Below, piece by piece: positions 7,325-16,374 of a stretch of 64,000 nucleotides of DNA; the first letter of the stretch is position 1, and each line of letters opens with the position of its first letter. This DNA comes from Falsiroseomonas sp051433195 (GTDB lineage Bacteria; Pseudomonadota; Alphaproteobacteria; Acetobacterales; Acetobacteraceae). The notes beneath the pieces are model-generated. The model was not told where the DNA came from, did no database searches, and was given only the letters and a program-made list of their open reading frames with translations. The stretch covers positions 62,001 through 126,000 of the forward strand of contig NZ_JBHMFT010000002.1 in assembly GCF_051433195.1 (NCBI RefSeq), in the 5' to 3' direction. Both the position numbers and the translations under genes were made by a program.

Positions 7325-8803
7325 GTGGCTGACCCGCCCGCCCGCGGCTGGCTGGCGCCGCTGGCCATGCTGAACCGGCGCACCGCGCCGCCGCTGCTGA
7401 TCTACCTGGTCGCCGGCGCCAGCGGCTTCGCGGCCATCGCCGAGACCTTCTGGGTGCGCGAACAGCTCGGACTGTCCGCCACCAGCCTGCTGGCGCTGGC
7501 GGCCTGGCTGACGGTGCCCTGGACGCTGAAGATGGTGGTCGGGCACCTCATCGATACGGTGCCCATCCTCGGCTCCCGCCGCCGCGCCTATGTCCTGCTC
7601 GGCGCGGCGTTGCAGGTCGCCGCCAACCTGATGCTGGCCGCCGCCGCGGCGGGGCTGACCGCGCCGGTGCCGGCCGAGGCCGCCTATGTCGCCGCCTCGC
7701 TGGCGGCGGTCATCGGGCTGGTGGTGCAGGACAGCGTCGCGGATGCGATGACGACGGAGGTGGTCGATCGGACCAACGCGGACGGTACGCCACGCGACCC
7801 GGATGTGGTGCAGGCGGAACTGGGCGACGTGCAGGTGCTCGGCCGCGTCGCGGTGATGGGCGGCGCCTTCGCGACCGCCGGCCTCGGCGGCTGGCTGGCG
7901 CAGGTCTGGCCGGCCTCCACCATCTTCCTGATCGCCGCCCTGCTGCCGCTGCCTTCCCTGATCGCCGCCTTCCTGCTGCGGGAGACCGGCGAGGCGCGGG
8001 AGCGCCCGGATGCGCGGGTGCTGTGGGGCGGTGCGGCCTTCGGCGCGGCGATGCTGACGCTCGGCCTGGCGCAGCCGCCCTTCGCCGAGGAGATCGGCTT
8101 CCTGCTGGCGCTGGTCGTGCTGCTGGCGCTGCTGCGGCTGACGGTGGCCGGCGTGCCGCCGGAAACCCGCCGCGCCATGGCCGCCGCCGGCCTCATCATC
8201 TTCGCCTTCCGCGCCATGCCGCAGCCGGGGCCGGCGCTGCAATGGTGGCAGATCGACGTGCTGGGCTACAGCCAGGGCTTCTTCGGCACGCTCGGTCAGC
8301 TTGGCACCGGCCTTGCGATCGCCGGCGCGCTGCTGCTCGGCGGGCGGATCGTGCGCTGGCCGCTCGGCAGCGTGTTCTTCTGGCTGGCGGTGCTGAACGC
8401 GGCCTTCATGCTGCCGACCATCGGCATGCTGTTCGGCCTGCATGAATGGACCGAACAGGTGTTCGGCTTCGGCGCCCGCACCATCGGGCTGGTCGATACC
8501 GCCTTCTCGGCGCCGATGGCGCAGCTCGCCATGATCCCGATGCTGACGCTGATCGCGATGCATGCGCCGGAGGGGCGGCGGGCCACCTGGTTCGCGCTGA
8601 TGGCGTCCCTGATGAACCTGGCGCTGCAGGCCGGTGCCATCGTCTCCCGCGGCCTGAACGCGGTGTTCGTGGTGGAACGCGGGGCCTACGCCGCGCTGCC
8701 GGATCTCGTCATCGCCGCGACGGTGGTGGGGCTGGCGCTGCCGTTGCTGGCGATCCTGGCCTTCGGGCGAAGGCTGCGCCCGGCGGAAACCCCGGCGGGC
8801 TGA
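7325..8803 (+). CDS. MFS-type transporter, resembling the BT1 (folate/biopterin) family
   Basis: A 492-residue polytopic membrane protein with about twelve hydrophobic segments. An in-frame stop at 7319-7321 limits the start to the GTG at 7325 or the ATG at 7367 (478 residues); neither has a strong ribosome site. Motifs such as WTLKMVVGHLIDTVPILGSRRR and VVQDSVADAMTTEVV recall the BT1 transporters found in cyanobacteria and plastids. The substrate is unknown. It follows copy 1 of the dispersed repeat, so it probably has its own promoter. Confidence 0.75.
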   Translation: MADPPARGWLAPLAMLNRRTAPPLLIYLVAGASGFAAIAETFWVREQLGLSATSLLALAAWLTVPWTLKMVVGHLIDTVPILGSRRRAYVLLGAALQVAANLMLAAAAAGLTAPVPAEAAYVAASLAAVIGLVVQDSVADAMTTEVVDRTNADGTPRDPDVVQAELGDVQVLGRVAVMGGAFATAGLGGWLAQVWPASTIFLIAALLPLPSLIAAFLLRETGEARERPDARVLWGGAAFGAAMLTLGLAQPPFAEEIGFLLALVVLLALLRLTVAGVPPETRRAMAAAGLIIFAFRAMPQPGPALQWWQIDVLGYSQGFFGTLGQLGTGLAIAGALLLGGRIVRWPLGSVFFWLAVLNAAFMLPTIGMLFGLHEWTEQVFGFGARTIGLVDTAFSAPMAQLAMIPMLTLIAMHAPEGRRATWFALMASLMNLALQAGAIVSRGLNAVFVVERGAYAALPDLVIAATVVGLALPLLAILAFGRRLRPAETPAG

Positions 8804-8861
8804 CCGCAACCGGAGGCGGGTTGCCGCGCTGTCATCCCTGACACAGAGGGAGACGACCGAC

Positions 8862-8936
8862 ATGTTCAGGCTTATCCGCAACATCGCCATCCTGCGCGGC
8901 CTCTGGGGCATGTTCCGCCGCGGCCGCCGCCGGTAG
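8862..8936 (+). CDS. 24-residue strongly cationic small protein
   Basis: ATG at 8862 behind AGGGAGA gives MFRLIRNIAILRGLWGMFRR followed by GRRR and TAG. It has a short amphipathic or hydrophobic stretch between basic ends, nine Arg in total and no acidic residue. It could be a membrane-binding microprotein or a short leader peptide. No family is recognised. The good ribosome site and the isolated position between two genes argue that it is translated. Confidence 0.45.
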   Translation: MFRLIRNIAILRGLWGMFRRGRRR

Positions 8937-9004
8937 GCCGCCGGGTTCCGTCGCCTCTCCTCGGCGGCTAGGCTGCCGCCAACAGGCCGGGTGAGGAACG
9001 ACGC

Positions 9005-10009
9005 ATGGACTACCGCAATCTCGGGCGCAGCGGCCTCAAGGTCTCGCCGCTCTGCCTCGGCGCCATGATGTTCGGCGGGGCGACGGACGAGGCCACCAGC
9101 CGGCGCATCGTCGACCGTGCCCGCGGCCAGGGCATCAACTTCATCGACACCGCCGATGCCTACAACGGCGGCGCGTCCGAGCAGGTGGTGGGCCGCGCCA
9201 TCGCCGCCGACCGCGCCTGGTGGGTGCTGGCGACGAAGCTGGCGAACCCCGTGCAGCCCGGCCCGAATGGCGGCGGCCTGTCGCGCCGCTACGCCTTCCT
9301 CGCGGTGGAGGCCAGCCTGCGGCGACTCGGGGCCGAGTGCATCGACATCCTTTACTGGCACAAGGAAGACCACGCGACGCCGCTGGCGGAATCCGTGCAC
9401 GCGATGGCGGACCTGGTGCGGGCCGGGAAGATCCGGCATTTCGGCGTCTCCAACCATCGCGCTTGGCGCGTGGCGGAAATCTGCCGGCTGTGCGACCTGG
9501 CCGGCATCGACCGCCCGGTGGTCAGCCAGCCGCTGTACAACGCGCTGAACCGGATGGTGGAGGTGGAGCACCTGCCGGCCTGCGCCAATCTCGGCCTGGG
9601 CGTGTTTCCCTATTCGCCGCTGGCGCGCGGCGTGCTGACCGGCAAGTACAAGCCGGACGCCGCCCCGCCCGAGGGCACCCGCGCCGCGCGCCAGGACAAG
9701 CGCATGATGGAGACGGAGTGGCGCCCCGAAAGCCTGGCGATCGCCGCCGAGATGGCGCAGCGCGCCGCGGAGCGCGGCCTGACTCCGGGGCAGTTCGCAC
9801 TGGCCTGGGTGCTGAACAACCGCCTGGTTACCGGCGCCATCGTCGGCCCGCGGACGGAAGCGCATTGGGAGGACTACATGGGCGCGCTCGCCTACCGTTT
9901 CACGCCTGAGGACGAGGCGCTGGTCGATGCGCTGGTCACGCCCGGGCATCCTTCCACGCCCGGCTACAACGACCCGGCCTATCCGCTGGAAGGCCGCATC
10001 GCGCGCTGA
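9005..10009 (+). CDS. aldo/keto reductase
   Basis: A 334-residue NAD(P)H-dependent oxidoreductase with a TIM barrel. The catalytic tetrad is visible as D48, Y53, K78 (ATKLAN) and the His of LYWHKED. The N terminus MDYRNLGRSGLKVSPLCLG is the family's classic start, and GVSNH and PLARGVLTGKY fit the cofactor-binding side. It resembles the YajO/Tas-type reductases that act on aldehydes and sugars; the substrate is not evident. A GAGGAACG precedes the ATG. It converges on the ABC ATPase gene, 7 bases away. Confidence 0.9.
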   Translation: MDYRNLGRSGLKVSPLCLGAMMFGGATDEATSRRIVDRARGQGINFIDTADAYNGGASEQVVGRAIAADRAWWVLATKLANPVQPGPNGGGLSRRYAFLAVEASLRRLGAECIDILYWHKEDHATPLAESVHAMADLVRAGKIRHFGVSNHRAWRVAEICRLCDLAGIDRPVVSQPLYNALNRMVEVEHLPACANLGLGVFPYSPLARGVLTGKYKPDAAPPEGTRAARQDKRMMETEWRPESLAIAAEMAQRAAERGLTPGQFALAWVLNNRLVTGAIVGPRTEAHWEDYMGALAYRFTPEDEALVDALVTPGHPSTPGYNDPAYPLEGRIAR

Positions 10010-10016
10010 CGAGGCC

Positions 10017-11126
10017 TCACGGCTCGAAGGGGAAGGCCAGCAGGCGGTCGGCCGGCAGCGCGACGCACAGAACCTCGCCCGGCGCGGGCGGTGCTACGGA
10101 CGGCACATCGGCCTCCAGCCGCAGCCGCCCGGCCTCCAGGAAAAGGCGCCAGGCGGGGCCACGGAATTCCACCTGCGCCACCACCGCCTGGAACCTGCCC
10201 GGCAGAGCCAGGGCAGCCTGGCCGATCCGCACATCCTCCGGCCGCACGAAGCACTGCACCGGCGTGCCGAACAGCAGCGGCCGGGCGGCGCGGCAGGGCA
10301 GCAGGTGGCCCGCGGCCAGCACCATCCCCGGCGGCGCCTCCACCACCCCATCGAAGTGGCTGCCGCGGCCGAGGAAGCCGGCGACGAAGGCGCTGGCCGG
10401 CATCCGGTACACAGCCTCCGGCGTGCCGTCCTGCACGATGCGGCCACGCGCCATCACCAGCACGCGGTCCGCCATGGCCAGCGCCATCTCCTGGTCCTGC
10501 GTCGCCAGGATGGTGGTGGTGCCGAGCCGGCGTTGCAGCGCCCGCAACTCCTGCCGCAGCAGCCGCCGCAGCGGCGCATCCTGGGCCGAGAGCGGATCAT
10601 CCAGCAGCAGCAGCCCCGGCTCCGCCGCCAGCGCCCGGCCCAGCGCCAGCCGCTGGGCCTGCCCGGCGGAGAGCTGCGCCGGCGCCCTTGCGGCCTCCTC
10701 GGCCAGTTGCAGCAGGGACAGCAACTCCTGCACCCGCTGCTGCCGCCGTGGCCGCGGCCAGGCGCGGCCGCGCAGCGCCTGGTCCAGGCTGCCGGACACG
10801 GTCTCCCCCGGCGGGGTGCCCTGGCGCTGGATCAGCCAGCCGGCATCGCGAGACGCGGCCGGGCGAAAGGTCACGTCCTGGCCGTCCTGCGCGATGCGCC
10901 CGCTATCCGCCGGATCGAGCCCCGCCAGGGCGCGCAGCAGCACGGATTTCCCACAGCCGGACGGGCCGACGAGGGCCAGCAATTCCCCGGGCAGGGCGGT
11001 GAAGCTGGTGCGGTCCAGCACGCGGGTCTCGCCGAACTGCTTGGAGACCTGGTCCACCACCAGGCTCGGCAGCGCGGGGTCCGCGATCACGCGGTCCAGC
11101 GCCGGCGGGTGTTCGGAGCGCGGCAT
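10017..11126 (-). CDS. orphan ABC transporter ATP-binding protein (FbpC/PotA/ThiQ-like)
   Basis: A 369-residue ATPase: nucleotide-binding domain (residues ~20-240) plus a C-terminal TOBE-type extension. Walker A is GPSGCGKS and the signature is LSAGQAQRLALGRAL. Walker B reads LLLLDDPLSAQD, so the catalytic Glu usual in DEP is Asp here. The start ATG at 11126 gives the family's normal N terminus; a longer frame upstream is rich in Arg and Pro and unlikely to be coding. No permease or binding-protein gene is adjacent. Possible partners are iron, polyamine or thiamine-type systems elsewhere. Confidence 0.85.
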   Translation of the reverse strand: MPRSEHPPALDRVIADPALPSLVVDQVSKQFGETRVLDRTSFTALPGELLALVGPSGCGKSVLLRALAGLDPADSGRIAQDGQDVTFRPAASRDAGWLIQRQGTPPGETVSGSLDQALRGRAWPRPRRQQRVQELLSLLQLAEEAARAPAQLSAGQAQRLALGRALAAEPGLLLLDDPLSAQDAPLRRLLRQELRALQRRLGTTTILATQDQEMALAMADRVLVMARGRIVQDGTPEAVYRMPASAFVAGFLGRGSHFDGVVEAPPGMVLAAGHLLPCRAARPLLFGTPVQCFVRPEDVRIGQAALALPGRFQAVVAQVEFRGPAWRLFLEAGRLRLEADVPSVAPPAPGEVLCVALPADRLLAFPFEP

Positions 11127-11175
11127 GGGATGATCCCGAGGATACCGGCCCTCATCGCGCAGCGCCGCCGCTTCG

Positions 11176-11931
11176 TCACGTGACGGTTTGGAGGCGCTCC
11201 GCGGCTTGACGCAGGATGGGTGCCAGGCGTTGCGCCCAGGCCTCGATGCCGGCCGCATCGGCCAGCAGGTCCTGCCGCACCTCGATCAGCGCGGCCGGGT
11301 TGCCGCGGGCATCGCCATGCACCGGCACGGTGTAGTCCTCCGCGATGTCGATGCGGTAGGGCTCGTTGTCGCCCACGGTCAGCGCCGGGTCCGCCCGCAG
11401 CCCTTCGATCAGCGCCTGGCCAAAGGCCGTCGCCGCGCCGTGCAGTACGCCGGCCTGCCAGGGCCGCGCCACGCCGTGGAACACCGGGGTGAAGCTGTGG
11501 ATGCCGATGACCGCGACCGGCCCGCAGGCATCCAGGTACCGGGCGATGCGGTCCTGGAAGGGGGTGAAGAACAGCGCCTGCCGCGCCGCCACCTCCGCTG
11601 GCGTCAGCCCCTGGTTGCCGGGAATGTCCGTGGCCTCGCTGCGCAGCGGGATGCTGCTGGGTGCGCCGGGCGGCCGGTTGCAGTCGATCAGCAGGCGCGA
11701 ATTGCCCGAGAGGAACAGCGGTGCGTCCAGCAACGCCGACAGCCGCCGGGACAGCGCCGCGGCGCCGATGTCCCAGGCGATGTGCCGCTGCAGCTCGGCC
11801 GCTGGCAGCCCGAGCGCGCCGAAGCGCGCCGGGATGTGGTTGGAGGCATGTTCGCAGACCAGCACCAGCCGCGCGCCGCCGCCCTCGTTCACGACGCTGA
11901 CGGCGGCCGGGCTGACGGCGGCGGGCTCCAT
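11176..11931 (-). CDS. N-formylglutamate amidohydrolase family protein
   Basis: A 251-residue protein with the family's LVCEHASNHIP start, then IAWDIGA, LIDCNRP and GIHSFTP; the His and Glu residues of these motifs are the likely zinc ligands. Members hydrolyse N-formyl-L-glutamate in histidine breakdown, but no hut genes are nearby and many relatives have unknown roles. It starts 2 bases after the stop of the transglutaminase-like gene and is cotranscribed with it. The ABC ATPase gene follows 49 bases downstream on the same strand. Confidence 0.85.
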   Translation of the reverse strand: MEPAAVSPAAVSVVNEGGGARLVLVCEHASNHIPARFGALGLPAAELQRHIAWDIGAAALSRRLSALLDAPLFLSGNSRLLIDCNRPPGAPSSIPLRSEATDIPGNQGLTPAEVAARQALFFTPFQDRIARYLDACGPVAVIGIHSFTPVFHGVARPWQAGVLHGAATAFGQALIEGLRADPALTVGDNEPYRIDIAEDYTVPVHGDARGNPAALIEVRQDLLADAAGIEAWAQRLAPILRQAAERLQTVT

Positions 11932-11933
11932 GC

Positions 11934-12743
11934 TCAGGCCGTGACCTCGTCGGTGATGACGTTGAAGCCGGACAGGGTGCAGGGGCCGAAGGTGGTGGCG
12001 ATGGCCACGTCGGTCGCGTCGCGGCCGCGCGCCATCAGGATGCGGCCGATGCGCGGCATGTTGTTGCGGGCGTCGAAGGTGTGCCAGGCGCCGTCGAGAT
12101 ACACCTCGAACCACGCCGCGAAATCCATCGGGCCGTACGGCGGCGGCATGCCGATGTCGCCGAGGTAGCCGGTGCAGTAGCGCGCCGGGATGTTGACGCA
12201 GCGGCACAGCGTCACCGCCAGATGCGCGAAATCGCGGCAGACGCCGACCTGTTCGCGATGCGCGTCCGCCGCGCTGCGGGTGGAACTGGCGCGCTGGTAG
12301 TCGAAGGTGATGTGGTTGTGCGCGTAGTCGCAGATCGCCTGCACCCGCGCCCAGCCGGTCGGCCCGTTGCCGAACATCGCCCAGGCGGTGTCGCCCAGCT
12401 TGTCCGTGTCGCAGTAGCGGCTGCCCAGCAGGTACACCAGCGCGTCGTCCGGCAAATCCTCCACCCTGTGCTGCTGCGCGTGCGGCAGGATGGTGTCGGG
12501 CTGGCCGCTATCCTGCACGACGAAGCTGGTGGAAATGGTCAGGCGCCCGGCCGGCGCCACGATGCGCGTGCAGGTGTTGCCGAAGCCATCGACGTAGTCG
12601 CGGTGCGGGATCGGCGGGTCGAAGCTCATCCGGTGCGGCCCGACCAGGTCGGGCAGGCGCGACGGATGCGGGCTGACCATCAGCATCATCGGCGTGGGCT
12701 GCGGGCAGTCATAGGTAATCTGGCAGCCGGCGCTGATGCGCAT
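11934..12743 (-). CDS. transglutaminase-like protein, first of a pair
   Basis: A 269-residue transglutaminase-like cysteine-peptidase-fold protein. The nucleophile Cys is in GVCRDFAHLAV and the Asp in TFDARNN. Where the neighbouring paralogue has the catalytic His in THAWLRVY, this one reads FAAWFEVY, so His is replaced by Ala. I recall subfamilies with a changed residue here, so loss of activity is not certain. The N-terminal ~100 residues form the bacterial TG-like N domain. It lies between the second transglutaminase gene (51 bases upstream) and the formylglutamate-type amidohydrolase gene, and all three probably form one unit. Such proteins often process peptides or amides. Confidence 0.85.
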   Translation of the reverse strand: MRISAGCQITYDCPQPTPMMLMVSPHPSRLPDLVGPHRMSFDPPIPHRDYVDGFGNTCTRIVAPAGRLTISTSFVVQDSGQPDTILPHAQQHRVEDLPDDALVYLLGSRYCDTDKLGDTAWAMFGNGPTGWARVQAICDYAHNHITFDYQRASSTRSAADAHREQVGVCRDFAHLAVTLCRCVNIPARYCTGYLGDIGMPPPYGPMDFAAWFEVYLDGAWHTFDARNNMPRIGRILMARGRDATDVAIATTFGPCTLSGFNVITDEVTA

Positions 12744-12794
12744 GGCGGTGCTCCTCGAATTGGGCGGAATGACAGGCTGAACGTAACGATGGGC

Positions 12795-13703
12795 CTAGGG
12801 TTGCAGGGCCGCCTTCGGAACCGCAACCGGGATCGGCTCGACCGCCGTGACGCTGACCTCGACGGTCATGCCGAGGTCATCCGCGGGAAAGCCGGTCCAG
12901 GTGCCGTGCAGCGGAATGGCGTGCCGGTGGTCGCGGGCCACGGCGACACGGATCAGGTCGCGGTTGCCGATGATGGCATTGGTCGGGTCCAGTTCCACCC
13001 AGCCGGCGCCGGGGACATAGACGCGCAGCCAGGCATGGGTGGCGCCTCCGCCGACCCGCCCGCCGGCCTGCGGCACGTACAGGTAGCCGGAGACGAAGCG
13101 TGCCGCGAGGCCGAGCGCGCGCAGCGCCTCGATCATGAACACCGCGAAGTCGCGGCAGGTGCCGCTGCCCAGCCGCAGCGTCTGCACCGGCGCCTGCACG
13201 CCGCGTTCCGACCGCGCGATGTAGTCGAAGCTTTCCCGGATGCCGTGCGTCATGCGGGTCAGCAGGTCGCGCGTGCCGGTCGGGCCGTTGCGGCGGACGA
13301 ACTTCCGGGCCCAGCGTTCCACGGCGTGATCCGGGTCGGCATATTGCCGCTCGATCGACCGGGCGAGGTCGGGCAGTTCGTCGACGTCGTAGGCGAAGGG
13401 GTAGCTGCTGGCGTCCTCGTTGATCGGATAGTCCAGCGCGTTGATCGGCGCGTGGTCCAGCCGCACCGTGCTGTCGAAGCGCAATTCCTTCGCGCGCCCG
13501 CTGAAGCGTGCGACGCCGACGCTGTTGCCGAACACGTCGTGCAGCCAGCGCAACTCCACCGGCTTCGGCGTGATGGCCAGCGCGGCGTCGAGGATGCGCT
13601 GGTCGTGCCCCTCGCGCGGCCGCAGCATCATGCGGTGCTCGCCGAAGGCAACCGGCTGCTTGTAGCGATAGGTCGTGACATGACGCACGGAGAGGACGGG
13701 CAT
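12795..13703 (-). CDS. transglutaminase-like protein, second of a pair
   Basis: A 302-residue protein with an N-terminal bacterial transglutaminase-like domain (SVRHVTTYRYKQPV, MLRPREGHDQ) and a C-terminal core. The triad is complete: Cys in GSGTCRDFAV, His in THAWLRVYV and Asp in ELDPTN. Relatives act as amidases or proteases and often sit near alpha-E and circularly permuted ATP-grasp genes, which are not here. The start ATG at 13703 gives the usual N terminus. It is the first gene of a minus-strand unit running to 10017 or 11176. Confidence 0.88.
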   Translation of the reverse strand: MPVLSVRHVTTYRYKQPVAFGEHRMMLRPREGHDQRILDAALAITPKPVELRWLHDVFGNSVGVARFSGRAKELRFDSTVRLDHAPINALDYPINEDASSYPFAYDVDELPDLARSIERQYADPDHAVERWARKFVRRNGPTGTRDLLTRMTHGIRESFDYIARSERGVQAPVQTLRLGSGTCRDFAVFMIEALRALGLAARFVSGYLYVPQAGGRVGGGATHAWLRVYVPGAGWVELDPTNAIIGNRDLIRVAVARDHRHAIPLHGTWTGFPADDLGMTVEVSVTAVEPIPVAVPKAALQP

Positions 13704-13866
13704 CGGGCTCTCCGGCTGCGATGTTTCAGGAGGCCTTGGGACGCAGGGGCGGGGCGCCGGCACGGCGCGGCGCGATGCGTGGGCCCTCCTTAGGCTGCGG
13801 CCGCTGCTGCGGCAAGCACCGAATGGTGGACAGAGTGGATCGTATATTCTACCATGGCGCGATCCG

Positions 13867-14937
13867 ATGCCCAACCACTCGCCCCTGCGCTCCGCCTCCT
13901 CCGGCTTGCCCCACCCGCGCGGGCAGACGCGGCGCGGCAGGGCGGACTCGCCGGCGGAGCGGGCGCCCACCCGCATCGGCTTCCTCCTGATCCCCGACTT
14001 CGCGATGATCGCCTAAGGGTGCGGCATGGAGCCATTCCGCGCAGCCAACGACCTGGCGGGCACCACGCTGTACCAATGGGTGCATGTCTCGCCGGATGGC
14101 GGGCCGGTGCGGGCTTCCAACGGCGTGTCCATCCTGGCCGACCACGGTGCAAGCCAGAGCCTGGCGCAACCCGGCAGGCTGGACGCCGTGTTCGTCTGCG
14201 CCGGCGGCAATCCCGCGGCCTTCGAGGACCCGGCGACATTCGCCTGGCTACGTGCCGAAGCCGCGCGCGGCACCTGCATCGGCGGCATCTCCGGCGGCTC
14301 CTACGTACTGGCGCGCGCCGGGCTGCTGGCCGGCTACCGCTGCACCGCGCATTGGGACTACATCCCGGCGATGGCGGAGCGCTTCCCGCGCCTGCACCTC
14401 ACCCGTTCGCTGTACGAGATCGACCGCGACCGCTGCACCAGCGCCGGCGGCACCGCGGCATTGGACATGATGCTGGCGCTGATCGAGGCGGCGCAGGGCC
14501 GCGCGCTGGCGCATGCGGTGGCGGAATGGTTCCTGCACACCCGCCCGCGCGCCGCCGACGAGCCGCAGCGGATGAGCCTGCGGGAGCGCTACGCGACCAG
14601 TCACCCCGACCTGCTGGCGGTGCTGGACCAGATGGAACGCAGCATCGAGGCGCCGCTGCCGCGGGAGGAACTGGCCCGCCTCGCCGGGCTTTCGGTGCGG
14701 CAGCTCGAGCGGCTGTTCCGCAGCCATCTCGGCCGCACCATCAGCGCGCATTACCTGGGCCTGAGGCTCGACCATGCGCGCCGCCTGCTGCGGCAGACGC
14801 CGTTGTCGGTGCTCGACACCGCCATGGCCTGCGGCTTCGTCAGCGCGGCGCATTTCTCCCGCAGCTACACCGCGCGCTTCGGGCGTTCGCCCCGGCAGGA
14901 CCGGGGACGGCCTACAGCTGGCCATCCCACCGGCTGA
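13867..14937 (+). pseudogene. GlxA-type AraC-family regulator interrupted by an in-frame stop
   Basis: The frame from ATG 13867 encodes a DJ-1/PfpI-like domain followed by an AraC helix-turn-helix, as in GlxA. TAA at 14014-14016 interrupts it as RIGFLLIPDFAMIA-stop-GCGMEPFRAAND. In intact relatives an aromatic residue, often Tyr, sits at the stop, so a single base change from TAC or TAT explains it. Downstream, 303 residues remain from ATG 14026: FVCAGGNP, ISGGSYVLARAG and the AraC motifs (LARLAGLSVRQLERLF, ACGFVSAAHFSRSY). The first strand of the DJ-1 fold would be lost if translation restarted there. Readthrough or a sequencing error is possible. The last 26 bases overlap the convergent AA_synth gene. 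Confidence 0.75.
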
Positions 14938-15499
14938 TCTCCGCCTGCGTCAGGCCACCGACCCGCGCATGCGGCCGGCCGCCGGTGGTCATCGCCAGCG
15001 CGAACAGGATCTCGTCCGCCCGCGGCGCATCCGGCACGACGCAGGAGATGCCGTCGAAATGGCTGCGCACATAGGCGGCGTTGCGGTGGTGGATGGGCAG
15101 GTCCAGCATCGCGCCCATCGGGCCGACCTTGGTCATCGACGGCACGATGGACAGCGCCTGGCCGAGCAGCCCGCGCATCGCATAGCCGCCGGCCACATGC
15201 CACAGCGCGCCATGCTCAAGCTCTCCCGCGGTGCCGACAACGCCGCCCTTGCCGTAGGCCTCGATCATGGCCGGGTCGCCGCCGAGGCCCGCCAGCAGCC
15301 GCTCCGCCACCATCAGCCCGATCGGCTTCATCGCCTCCATCATCCACATCAGCTCCGGCTCGTGGCGACCCGCGAAGGGGTTGCGCAGCACCACGGCGCA
15401 CCAGCCCTTGCGCAGCGGCGTTGCCAGCGGCGGGCCGCCATCGTGGCGGATCTCCTCGACGCAGAGCACGGTTTTCCGGATGGCGAGCGTCTCGGTCAT
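14912..15499 (-). CDS. amino-acid-synthesis (AA_synth, PF06684-type) family protein
   Basis: A 195-residue protein with the conserved N-terminal block RKTVLCVEEIRHDGG and the segments VLRNPFAG, IEAYGKGGVVGTAGELEHGA and PSMTKVGPMGAMLDLP. The family name comes from a weak link to amino-acid synthesis; the biochemical role is unknown to me. It is the last gene of the long catabolic operon, coupled by ATGA (15496-15499) to the UPF0280 gene. The fixed pairing with UPF0280 and the reductase-like gene suggests a role in handling the product of ring reduction. Confidence 0.8.
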   Translation of the reverse strand: MTETLAIRKTVLCVEEIRHDGGPPLATPLRKGWCAVVLRNPFAGRHEPELMWMMEAMKPIGLMVAERLLAGLGGDPAMIEAYGKGGVVGTAGELEHGALWHVAGGYAMRGLLGQALSIVPSMTKVGPMGAMLDLPIHHRNAAYVRSHFDGISCVVPDAPRADEILFALAMTTGGRPHARVGGLTQAEISRWDGQL

Positions 15500-16374
15500 G
15501 CGGTGGGTTCCGTCAGCAGGTGAAGCGGGGCGCCGGCCAGCCGGTGGTGGCCGCACAGGCGGATGGCGGCGGCGCGGATCAGGCCGGATCGGCACCAGGC
15601 CTCCGCGCGCGCGGCCCCGGCCTCCAGCGCGGCGGCGATCTCGTCCGCGGTCAGCACACCGACATCGGTGGTGACGAGCCGCGGGCCGAGGTCGCTGTCC
15701 GGGTCCAACGCCTCCGCCGGCATCCGGGAAATGGCGGGGCTGCCGCAATCCACGGCGTTGGCGACAAGAGTCGCCGCCGCATCCGCCGTCGCGGCATCCC
15801 GCGCCAGCACCGTCACCGCATCGGCGATGCCGAGCGAGAAGGACCGCCCGTGCCGGCCGGAGGTGGCGATGCCGCCGATCCCATCCCGCGCGTGCAGCCG
15901 CAGCGCGCCATCGAAGCCGAAGCCGGGCGTGGGGTCGGCCACCATGCCGATCGACAGGCCCTCGCCCGCGAACACGGCGATGTCGCCGCCATCGTTGACG
16001 AAGGCACGCGCCAGCCCCGGCGCCGCCGCGCGCATCTCGGCCAGCAGCGCATCCGCCACGGCGCCGGCCACCGCGGCCATCGGCGTCACGAATGTTCCTC
16101 CGTCTGCGAAGGACAGGCAGGCCGCGTGCATCCGCCGCGCGACGGCGCCGCGCGGTACCGCGGAGACCGGCTGTCGCAGCAGCGGAAGTTCGGACGCCAG
16201 TTCCGGCAGGATTCCGCGGAACCGCGCGGCCGCCGCCGCCTCCGCCGCGCGGATATCGCCAGGGCTGCCCCAGGCGCGCAGCACCACGTCGATCGGGCCG
16301 TGCTGCAGGTGCAGCCTGTCCCCGTGCAGCCGCTGGATCGCGGGTTCAACCCGGGAAGGGCCAGGGATTGCCAT
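15496..16374 (-). CDS. UPF0280 family protein
   Basis: A 292-residue protein resembling UPF0280, which as I recall has an ApbE-like fold. Visible blocks are FADGGTFVTPMAAVAGAVADALL, AFVNDGGDIAVF and GIGGIATSGRHGRSFSLGIADAVTVLA. The start ATG at 16374 gives a 29-base overlap with the preceding reductase-like gene, and the end overlaps the AA_synth gene. It may be a flavin-related or hydrolytic accessory to the Fe-S reductase. That is inference from position only. Confidence 0.75.
   Translation of the reverse strand: MAIPGPSRVEPAIQRLHGDRLHLQHGPIDVVLRAWGSPGDIRAAEAAAAARFRGILPELASELPLLRQPVSAVPRGAVARRMHAACLSFADGGTFVTPMAAVAGAVADALLAEMRAAAPGLARAFVNDGGDIAVFAGEGLSIGMVADPTPGFGFDGALRLHARDGIGGIATSGRHGRSFSLGIADAVTVLARDAATADAAATLVANAVDCGSPAISRMPAEALDPDSDLGPRLVTTDVGVLTADEIAAALEAGAARAEAWCRSGLIRAAAIRLCGHHRLAGAPLHLLTEPTA

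Noticed and set aside
7115..9949. Very long minus-strand open frame opposite the transporter and aldo/keto reductase genes
   Set aside because: It is rich in Arg, Gln, His and Pro, has no recognisable domain and lies antisense to clear genes; high G+C makes such frames common.
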